Source: Lepidurus packardi
Lineage: Eukaryota; Arthropoda; Branchiopoda; Notostraca; Triopsidae
DNA length: 64,000 bases
Assembly (NCBI GenBank): GCA_023053545.1
Contig: JAKZAN010000007.1
Coordinates: 9,238,001-9,302,000, forward strand
Reading direction: 5' to 3'
The position numbers and the translations under genes are program-made. The notes under the pieces are model-generated. The model was not told the origin of the DNA. It saw only the letters and a list, made by a program, of their open reading frames with translations, and ran no database searches. This document shows, in pieces, positions 49,683-59,272 of this stretch (position 1 is the first letter of the stretch; every line of letters begins with the position of its first letter).

Positions 49683-52600
49683 TTATGCTTCCGCAGCATT
49701 TTCTCGCAGCAACTCTTGCTCTATTTTATTAACATCAACTGTTTCATCCTTTTCATGGATCTTTCGCAACGCATGTCGTACGATGCAGATATCCCCTTTT
49801 AATTCCGATACGAGTGATGCTATCTTCTGGGCTGAGCTTAGGATCTCCACACTCTGCGTATAGGGATTGTACCGGAGTCCAAAGGGTCGTTGAATAGTCG
49901 CCGCGTATTCCCTAAATCCAAGCCACTTAAATGTTTATTTTTTTACTCCATTTTCTTAAAATTCTTGAAATTTACCCCAAATATTCCAACTGGGTTTTCG
50001 TTCCCATTCAGATAAGGCGCAAAGGAAATAATAGAAAATACCTCATTTTTTCTTTGGCTTCTTCAAAGGAATCCGTGTAAAAATAGGCATTCTGGAACGT
50101 AGTTATTATGCACTCCTCATTGGCTGTTACGGCGGGATCAAAGCGACGGATCTTGGGTACAGCAGCTGGAGACAAAACATGCTTGAGCTCCGCAATCGAA
50201 GACAGTAATCCAGCTCCATAGACTCGTAATTGACTGTTCTCGGTACACAATCCAAACTCTACCGTGAAGAAGTAGCACTGTGAATGCCCATACAAAAAAA
50301 TAAAAATAGAAATAGAAAATGCTTTAATTGAATGGCTTTTAATCATGCCCTCAACGGGGCGTATTCTGTGTTCTGTCTTTTTATTATCCATTTTTATTTT
50401 TACCGTAGCAATTTTTTTCACTTCTTCATCGGACGCGCCCAAGGAGGCCAACCCGATCTCTTGCGAGAACTGGGCGAAACTAGGATTGGCTAATAAAGGA
50501 ACATGCCCCAGCAATTCGTGACAACAATCCCTAACAAGCTTTAAGAATCAAGATTGGAATTTAAAAATAATCAATAAAAAAAAGCAAGTTCATTCAAGCT
50601 TTCATTTCTTTTTATGGGATTTTTAAAGAAAGGAAATCTAGAAGGGAAAATTAGTATTTTTTAACTCACGGTTCGGGAGTATAGAATGGATCCGAGTGAT
50701 GGCGTATATACTGCGTGCAGTGGAACACGCGGAAGGCCAAACCCGCCAGGAAGTCGCGTGGGGATAAGTAACCCGCAACCGGGCGCAGGCTGAACCCGGT
50801 CTTACCTAAACCGCGGGGAGACTTGTTTACACAATGAGCTGAGAAGTTTCATACTTAAGTTATCTCCTTAAACGTCGAAAATTGCAAGATGCATTAAGGT
50901 AGACCGTCAATGAAATGATTTGTTTTTCTGGAGAATTAAGTTGAGATTCTTAAGTAACGTGGGGATAAGTAACCCGCAACCGGGCGCATGCTGAACCCGG
51001 TCTTACCTAAAACCGCGGGGAGACTTGTTTACACAATGAGCTTAGAAGTTTCATACTTGAGTTATCCCCTTAACACCTCGAAAAGTTTAAGATGTATTAG
51101 TACGGTAGAGCCTAACTGAACATATTTATTTCTGGAGAATTTAGGCCATTTAGGGAAGTTAAGATTCTTACGTTTAAGGAAACGACTGATGTCTTCGAGT
51201 TGAGGGAGGTTGTCCTCCGTGTACCCGCAATGCTTTTCGAGTAAGGGCCAGTTTTCCAAAAAGGCAGAGGAGGCATGGCTAACGTACAGCTGGCGTAATT
51301 CACGAAACACAGTTCCCCTTTTAATGTACCAACAGTACCAACATGTCAATGAATGACATAAACAGTTTGGATTGCGTGGATCAGCTTGTAAAATTCCACG
51401 CTTAAAAGGATTGTACTCACCAGGTTTTTATCTCAGCAGGAGTGTACTGAACCCGCGGAATCGGATCACCACTGCAAGTAGTAAAGTTCAAAAAAATGTT
51501 AAAAGAAGTTTACGGTCTCACAGAATGTTTTAAATAACAAATTGTAAGTTCAAATTTTAATTCCTAGAAGGAACAGGTTTGGATTGACAAAAAGTCAACG
51601 CCTGGGAGAATTACTGAGAATCACTCGGGTTAGCGTTCGAGAGGAGGAGCTTCCTCGTACTGAACTATTTAATTGCTCCGTCATTAGTGGAAGGTAGAAA
51701 TAGATGTTTGGTAGAGCCGAGCGACTTATCTTTAGGCCAGCTGCTCTTTCCAACTTCTCCAACTTAATTTTTCGTTCTTTTTCAATTTTTAAAAGTTCCT
51801 TTTAGCGTCGAGTGCGATAAAATCTGGGTTAAATTATAGGGTGAGGAGTACTCACTGTCGATAAGACATGGCCAAGTCGTAAAACAACTTCCTCCTTTTA
51901 CGGTAGACAGGATCCTTGAACCCCTACATTTAACCAAAAATTGCAAGTTTTAGAACCTTCAAGTTCCAAATTCCCAGAAATTTCACATATCCAAAAAAAG
52001 TAGTACCGGATGATCAGCCTCTAAATCCGACCCGTACATGAGAACGTTCTGGAATTTATCCAGATCAACCGCAGCTCTCGGAAACCAAATATCACCAGCG
52101 AATTCTGTGAAGACGATGTTACAAAGCACATTTGGTAAATAATTAAATTGAAAATTGAAGAGATGCTGAAAAGAGTAGCGTACCGCTGCTAGTACTATCG
52201 GTACGACTGAAGCTGCGAGTCATAGGAGCGGTCGGTAGAGTATTGGCTTCGTTTTTCTCGTACTCGCTAAGTCGTACAGCGTTCAGGGTTTCTTGTAGTG
52301 TTAGCATCAAGTCCTCCATTCGATTATCGTCACAATCCAAGTCTAGTAAGATCTCGTAATCCGAGTTGCGACGTTTGGAAGGTCGGGATTCAATATGAAC
52401 AACTTTCACTCCTTTATCCTGTTTGTCACGTTTGGGGAATTTTCTTGTATTTAATTTTCGAAATTTATGAAAGACTTAAAATAGCGTTAAGAGTTACATG
52501 AACAGCTTGTAAAGCTTTGGCGAGACTCCCAGCTTGGTTCTTCAAAGAGAAAATGACCGAACTCTGCGCTGAAGTGGTATCATCCACATTTCGCTGGAAA

Positions 52601-52792
52601 ACCAAAGTAAAGTGAATTATAATTACATTTATATTTTTTGCTTTTAAGTTAAAAGTTTAAATTGAAAAGTACGGCCAAGAAAGGTATTGAAGGTACCGTG
52701 ACGGATGGCTTTTCAGGGGAATTGGATTTGACTTGCCATTCGTCTCCCATCCGGTACAACCACAATCCGATCAAACCTTTGCCGGTACTCAT
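49683..52792 (-). CDS. trh: Tryptophan hydroxylase (serotonin synthesis)
   Basis: Exons in transcript order: 52792-52697, 52593-52498, 52418-52184, 52104-52007, 51923-51856, 51471-51421, 51317-51172, 50805-50670, 50530-50404, 50277-50042, 49911-49683. Total 1518 nt, 505 aa. The enzyme uses O2 and tetrahydrobiopterin to make 5-hydroxytryptophan. An ACT-type regulatory domain (about 44-110) holds [12 protein letters not shown]; Ser83 matches the PKA-type site of vertebrate TPH. The catalytic domain has the iron ligands H313 and H318 ([12 protein letters not shown]) and E358 (FFTVEFGLC). Phe354 occupies the position that is Phe in TPH and Trp in phenylalanine hydroxylase, and [11 protein letters not shown] is TPH-like, so this is not PAH. 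Human TPH1 is 444 aa and TPH2 490 aa. Splice sites are GT-AG with consistent phases; the exon 7 acceptor is weak. Expected in serotonergic neurons. Confidence 0.95.
50757..51172 (-). repeat. Tandem duplication of trh intron 7 plus the start of exon 8
   Basis: Two units, about 50757-50957 and 50958-51172, share the first 49 nt of exon 8, its acceptor and most of the intron. The distal unit retains the true exon 7 donor. In the proximal unit the equivalent of that donor is changed from GTAAGAATC to CTTAAGAATC. The distal copy of exon 8 (51006-50958) is a truncated pseudo-exon with one changed codon (Leu to Met). Confidence 0.9.
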
Positions 52793-52885
52793 TCTTCCAA
52801 AATGGAATCAAATCACTTTTAAACTGAACTAAATCTTACACAACCAAGGATACACGACTGTACCACTTTCTGCAAGAGTTGCTGG

Positions 52886-52893
52886 CTTTTATA
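52886..52893 (-). promoter_or_regulatory. TATA box of trh
   Basis: On the minus strand TATAAAAG sits 94 bp upstream of the start codon. About 33 bp downstream of it is TACAGTCG (around 52860), a plausible initiator. The predicted 5' UTR would be about 65-70 nt. Confidence 0.65.
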
Positions 52894-55800
52894 GGAAGGG
52901 TCAGGAGTCAGAAGTACCGTCGTTGTCAGACGTGTGGGAGGCTGAGGCGCAGGATTGGTTCAATTGCTTCAAAAGATACCTCATTTACATAGACTCGGAA
53001 ATCACAAAGACACTAGCTTGCGCCGCCGGAAAGGTCTTCCCTCGTAAACGAGACGGGCGAGCTAAACAAGAAGAAAGAAAGTGAAGCACATCGTAATGTC
53101 TGGTAAACGATCGGATTTGGATGGTATCAGAGGAGCCTGACGGTGCCCAAATGAAACTAATTAACCTTCAAGAGCAGCCGTAGCCAAACCCAAGATCGCT
53201 ACGATGTACCCCCTCCCACGCCGTAACTTTCACAGTACACAAAAAAGGGATCGACGTAACGTTCCTGTTTGGTATTTAACAGTTGAGTTTTCGAAAACGA
53301 AATGATTCGAACGACTCAACTCGAGTGAACGTAGTGAGGCTGTCGATGGTTGTGGAATGCGTGCCTATTCGCTCTGTAGGAGTTTTTTGGGTCAGTGTTA
53401 ACGTATAAGTAACGTCTAGAAGAGATGATTCTTCGGAAGAAAGAATCACGTCGTCCAGAGAAGGCAAATTTTAGTGTGAACTGGTCCGCTGATCAGTTTA
53501 GCATGACGGAATCCCAGGTAGACGAGCAAATGCGAAAAACGCAAGTCGCAGTCCATCAGAACCGGGTTCACAATAAAATGAAGGTTTGTCAGATCAAAGG
53601 GACGAGAGGTCAGGAGAAGAGAAAAATTTCCCAAAACGCAGCGAGAGATTAGTTGCAGTTTTCAGTGGTGCATTGACTTTGCTTCAAAAGCAAATGATTT
53701 TAACTATTGAGATCGTAAGATTGTAAGAGCGATGTGTGATAGTTGAAAATGGTGCTTAGAAGTGAGAAAGTCCATTGTTGATCAGCATTGTTGGATTCTG
53801 AAATGAGAACCCTAAAAGAGGATTGGTGGGCTTTAACTTTCTTCGTAAGATAGCATGGTTGGAATGGGAGAGTTCATGGTGATAACACTGTAGGTATTCA
53901 AAGGATTCATTGTTGGGAGTCTGGTTAAATTTGAAGATTTCATTGTTGATAGCCTTCTTGAACTTTGGATATTGTTGACAGCATTGTCGGAATGGGAGGT
54001 TCAATTAAACTACAGGTGGGGTGGGTGGAGTTTGAAATTTCATTGTTGAATTGCTCGGTCTTACTTTGTCCCGCTTCTTCACTTGTTGGTAACTTATTTC
54101 ATTGTTAAAATTCCTGTCTCATTGTTAATCGCATTGTGGGCATTCGGAGGTTTCACTCTAAGAGAGCCCGGTTGGAATCAGATATTCATTGTTGACAACC
54201 TTGTTGAATTTCAAATATTTCATTGTTGATAGCATGGTCGGAATGGGAGGTTACGTTAAACTGTTGAAGTTTGAAATTTCATTGTTAAATTTCTCGGTTT
54301 TATTATCCAAATGATGAAATGGTGGATTGTTCTTTTGTGTCACTTTTGAAAGACAGACGATGTTTCAAATTTGACTTCCTTATTTAATAGTTGCTATAGC
54401 ATTGTTGAGTAGTTTGTCTTTTATTTTAATCGTTGACATCCTAATTTCTGCCGTCACATGAATTTCTTTGTTGGAATGGTTCATTTCATTTCTGACATCT
54501 TTAATTTCAATGTTAAACACCTTAATTTCATTATGGACATCTTTAATGCCTTTGTTGACATACTAAGATTCATTGTTGAAATGCTTGACTCATTCAGCAT
54601 CGATCGGAACATAAAGAAATTTCTTGTTGAATAGTATTGTTAGAAACAGAAATTTCTTGATCGTGTCTAAAATCAGCATCAGAATTTGGATGTGTGTTCT
54701 GGAATTTGTCCGTTTGGAATCCTTAGAACATGTGAGAAATTCTCGAGAGATGCATGGAAGGTATAGGAAGAGGATACCTTGTACAGTATATATATAGGAA
54801 GCGTAAAGATTGCTACGTGTTTAAGGTTGGGAGCTCATGAATAATCCAATAGCAAGATGAGAATCCATAGCATCTTCTTTTTTGTTTCCCGTCCAAAGTT
54901 TCCTTCTGATACAGCGTTTGCTATGCCATTGTCTTGCGATAAGACAAAACAGAATAGGAGCTTTCGAGACACTTGATGCCACTCTAGGGAATGAGTACTG
55001 CGCTATTGCCTCAGGCTATAGCGGGTCCAGAAGAAAATGCGTAATGTTAAGCCAAAACAACGCTGCCTGTAGCTTCAATTAACATCGCCTTAACCTTAAA
55101 AGGTCCATCGAAATGGGAATGAGCTTCTGTGATCCTTTACTAGCACTTGCTCTGGTTCCATTAGCTAAATTGCTGCAGTTTCATCTCCGTCCTCCTCTCA
55201 AAGCAAAGCAAAGTTTTCCTTACAATCCCAATGATTCAACCAAAAATCAAATAAGACACAGACTAAAAAACCTTTGCGCCTAGTTTCATCCCTGTTCTAT
55301 TAACTGTCACAGAAATCCTCTGTTAGAAAACCGTTTTGTATTTCTAGAAAAAAACTGGGACTGACATTTCGATTCGTTAAGTTATTAATAGAAGCAACAA
55401 GTAATCCCCACATCAATATCTAACTAGGATTCCAAGTATCAGTTCGGAGGGTTAAACTTGAAGCCTCAGGCGACACCGCGGGACCTAGTAGGAGGAGCTA
55501 CCGTAGCCCTTAGGCGAAGGTGGGTAAGACCTTAGATTTTCATAATTCGATTTGCGAATTCTTTCTAGTCGCTACCCTATAGTCCAAGGAACCGACAGGA
55601 AGGAAATTTCATCAGCTTTCTGGAAAGGGTACTTATTCTTGGATGCACCAGGACGGTTTGAATGAAGAATCTCTTCTTTCTTGCTACAAAGATTCATGAG
55701 AGTCTCGTGTTGGGGGCGGGGTTGGGTTTTTTTTAAGATGTTGGCAGAAGGTTTTTTTAATGAGTGTCTTACGACGTAGTATCATACCACACAGAAGCCT

Positions 55801-56038
55801 GACTTGTGTTCCTAACAGCAAAAACACTGCTCGATTTTGGCGCCGTGTACGAATACAGTTTAACGTTCCTAGCACACAGAGTTCCGAGTTTCTAATCAAT
55901 AGCAGCTTTGGTCGAAGTGAAGATTGGGAGCTTCCCTACCCACCGGCTGTTAAGGGTTATGGGGGCTGCGCAGTGGACATCCTTCGCTAGTCACCCAAGA
56001 GTGCACGACTCTTCCAGCTGCGGCAGTCGTGCTGGAAG
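52894..56038. other. Divergent intergenic region (trh and JIP1), SOX-like motif cluster
   Basis: No gene is supported; a 75-codon frame at 53425-53652 is basic and featureless. From about 53764 to 54575 the sequence is studded with CATTGTTG-type motifs. The last part before 56039 probably holds the JIP1 5' UTR. Confidence 0.5.
53764..54575. repeat. Irregular cluster of TTTCATTGTTGA motifs
   Basis: At least six exact TTCATTGTTG decamers and many near-matches (CATTGTTA, GCATTGTTG, TTTGTTGACA) occur at irregular spacing of about 30-90 bp, mostly in the same orientation. It is either a decayed minisatellite or a cluster of SOX-type sites (CATTGTT). Confidence 0.6.
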
Positions 56039-58836
56039 ATGGCTGACTCGGAATTCGAGGAGTTTAGGCGTTACTTTGACCAACTGCCGCAATACATTAA
56101 AGCTCCAGCCCGATGTTACACGTAAGTACCCCAATTAGTTAACGAAAAACTGTAGATCTGACCGTTAACTGAACTGGGAATAGTTCAAAGAGCCCGAGGA
56201 GGATACTAGATTGACCTTTTCTCAGGGCAGACTTGTTTTCCGTCAGCATGTGTATCGATCCAAGGGTTCAGAACGTTCGTTTCAGTGCCTCAAGGCCCCA
56301 GACTCTAGCGCAATGCAAAGTGTGTATGGAATTCTCATCAATTACGTGACCTTGTGTGTAGGTTGGCCCACGATATAACGCCATTAGAGGAGTTCCCTCC
56401 TCCACCATCCTTGGAAGACCTGCAGAATCTCCAGAACCAAGAACAACCCAGTAGCCAAACCCCTAAGCTCGAACATCGGTTCAGTTCTAAAAGTTCCTCT
56501 TCGGAAGATGATCTGCCGGACATTCCCTACGTGCGGATGGATTCGCGGTACCGGCATTCCAGCGGCAGTCCGCCCCCTATGCCTCACCTCTTCAGTCACC
56601 GCGAAGTGTCCTTCAGCCCGGTCATGGCTCTGCACCAGACCGAGTCAGCCAGCAATCATAGTTCGCCCAGTAAACACTCTCGGAATCGCCACGAAGAAGC
56701 TACCAACGTCACCGATCTTCTCCTACCAGGCTCGCCTCAACTGCCACGCAAGGAAGAACGCAGACGACGTAAGCTACCCGAGATTCCAACCATTCAACGA
56801 GGTAAGTAAAACAGAAACCTTCTCTTTTTCTATCAATCAACACGGAAAGCCTTAGAAGACAACTCTCAAGTTGGCATAGTCGTACACGCCCCTTCACTAG
56901 CCGAAGAACTCTTCGAGCTGGACAGTAGTCGAACATCGCCTTGGTCCAACGACATTGCCAATACCCAAAACCATCGACCCGGCTTCCGACCCAACGTCAT
57001 GCGAAGTAAGCGTCCACAATCACTTGTTTCTGTGATTCCAAGACGCAGTACTAACCAGGATTCTTTCTTCCTCCCAGTAACAGACGACGAAAGTTCGTGC
57101 GAATCAGACGTTTGGCCTGGTACCGATGTCGATTCAGGTAATTCCACGTTCCATTCCCCGGAAGGTCCCAAATCGACGTCTCCGGTAGTAAATATGGAAG
57201 GTATCGGTACGTCGAAACCCTTCAACTGTGAATCACTAACCCCGCCTCCTGATCTTTTTCCACTACCAGGCTCAGTATCGCCCGGTACTATGACTGCTTC
57301 CTTAATCAGCCAGTACTACCCCGGGGCGGATTTATTGGAAGCGACTCACCGCGGCTTGCACAAATTTCTTCCACGTCACAGTGACGAAATCGAGATCGAA
57401 ATCGGCGATCCGATCCACGTGCAAAGAGAAGCCGATGACTACTGGTGCGAAGGTAAAGGAATGTGTCATGGAATGTTCTTAGAACAGATATTGGGATACA
57501 AGGCAGACATTTTTGTTCTAAAATCTAAGAATATTTGTCTTTTCAAGGGGTGAATCTCAGAACTCGACGGAAAGGAATATTTCCTTCAGCGTACGTCGTG
57601 GACTTGGACTATGCAGACTTTGATCCCAATGCAGCACAACTAAAGAAGGAACGTTACATCCTCAATTACTTGGGATCGATGGAAACGACCCAACACAAGG
57701 GTGAACACGTGCTCATTGCTGCAGTCAAACGCATCCGGAATTTAGATCCGCCCCCTCATCCACAGCCTTGCATTCTCGAGATTTCTGACAAAGGATTGCG
57801 AATGACTGACAGGAGTAAACCAGGGGTAAAAAAAGACAACTTACTACCCATGACGATTAAATAACAAGGGAAATTTTCTGTTTTTGTTCTAGCCTAATCA
57901 AGTTTACTGTCACGATTATTTCTACGCTCTCAAGAATGTGTCGTTTTGTGGCTTCCACCCAAAAGAGCAACGCTATTTCGGTTTCGTCACCAAACATCCC
58001 CAACAACTCAAATTTGCTTGCCACGTTTTTAGAGCCGAGACCACGACTCGACCAGTAGCTGAAGCCGTGGGGTAAATCTACCTCTATTTCTTTTTAATTC
58101 CTATCTTAAGATGAAAAAAAATCAAGATTCTGCTATACGAACAGACCCCAAAGTAACACACAAAGTCGATAAAGACGATTTTCCTATGTTCAAGTGTTGA
58201 AAACTAACCCTTACCACAATAAGGGCGATTTTCCTACGTTTAAGGCCGCAAAAAAAGACCTTATTAACATCATACTGCAAGAAGGACCAAATTCCTATGC
58301 TTCAACACGGCAAAGTGATCCTTAATGCTTTGGATCAGTCGTTCACGAATTATTGGAGTTCTATAGGAACAGACTATACGTAACATTTTAAGTCGATAAG
58401 GACGAATTTCAAGCGTTGAAAACTAGGTCCTACTAACACCAAATAAGGGCAATTTTCCTGTGTAGAACCGCAAAAAGTCGACCTTACTAACATCAACTGC
58501 AAATAGGGCCAAGTTGCTATGCTTTAACACGACAAATTGGTCCTTAATGGTGCTTAATATTTCGGTTAACTGTTCACGAATTATTAGCATGCAAATTTCG
58601 GGTCAGGATGGCTACTGCCCTTTTAATATCTTGCTTAACTATTGCAGTTACATGCCAGAATAATTCATTTACTCTAAATGATAACTTTTTCAAACGAATT
58701 TAATTTCCTTTGTATATTATTGCTATTATTATTAATGAAACTTAATTAAGTTTTCATTTCTAGGCGTGCCTTTCAGCGGTTCTATCAAAAGTTTATTGAG
58801 CTGGCCTACCCGATACACGAGTTTTATATGGAATAA
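56039..58836 (+). CDS. Aplip1: JNK-interacting protein 1 (JIP1/Aplip1) scaffold
   Basis: Exons: 56039-56121, 56362-56801, 56850 (or 56856)-57005, 57078-57200, 57270-57452, 57548-57825, 57893-58071, 58764-58836. About 504 (or 502) aa. The start MADSEFEEFRRYF and LAHDITPLEEF match insect Aplip1. RRRRKLPEIP near residue 170 is a conserved JIP docking-type motif. The SH3 domain is about 296-351 (GDPIHVQREADDYWCEG, GIFPSAYV) and the PTB domain about 363-497 (RYILNYLGS, RYFGFVTKHP, FACHVF). The C-terminal AYPIHEFYME resembles the JIP1 tail that binds kinesin light chain. The protein scaffolds the JNK module and links cargo to kinesin-1. The exon 3 acceptor is ambiguous by six bases, and two small introns (57006-57077, 57201-57269) could be retained in frame. 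An AATAAA lies at 59133-59138. Confidence 0.92.
58130..58590. repeat. Tandem duplication, 228-bp unit, in JIP1 intron 7
   Basis: Copies begin CTATACGAACAGAC (58133) and CTATAGGAACAGAC (58361) and run through AAGTCGATAA, AAGGGCGATTTTCCT, CCGCAAAAA and GTTCACGAATTATT. Weaker subrepeats of about 60 bp (GATTTTCCTA, TTCCTATGCTT) are visible within each copy. Divergence is about 15-20% by eye. Confidence 0.8.
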
Positions 58837-59272
58837 AAAGGAAAATGTGTCTATCTTCCCTGGAAACTGAAACTATTTCTGCGTTTTCGTTCTATGCTTT
58901 TTCGGGACTCTTCATTTAGAAAGAAATTTAAAAAAAATCATCAACTACGCCAGCTTTCGCTACGTTTTTACCTGTGATACTGCTATGAATGTCCCTACAA
59001 ACCCCCAAATCCCTGTTGTGTTCCACTCGCTTACAACAAAAAATCTAAAAAAAAATCTGCACCAATATACAGTATTATTATCATATTAAAATGGTGCCAA
59101 ATTTCCTTTCGCCCCATGAATTAAAAGCAAATAATAAAAAAAGCCAACCGCATAAACGTACATAATGTGATGGGTATAAAAACACTGCCGATGGAAATGA
59201 ATCGAAATCAGTTAAAATTTGATCAGGACAGATTCTTTCGAAGTAGGTTAAAAAAAAAAAAAAAAATGAAAA
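58837..59272. other. Convergent intergenic region (JIP1 and CKAP2-like 3' ends)
   Basis: AT-rich, with AATAAA at 59133-59138 as the likely JIP1 poly-A signal and an A-run at about 59251-59266. No gene. Confidence 0.55.

Noticed and set aside
49683..52792. Phenylalanine hydroxylase as the identity of the minus-strand hydroxylase
   Set aside because: [11 protein letters not shown] (Phe where PAH has Trp), the RPSKRRNS site and the ACT region all match tryptophan hydroxylase better.
53425..53652. 75-codon basic frame upstream of trh
   Set aside because: No recognisable family, no clear transcript context, and it adjoins repeat-like sequence.
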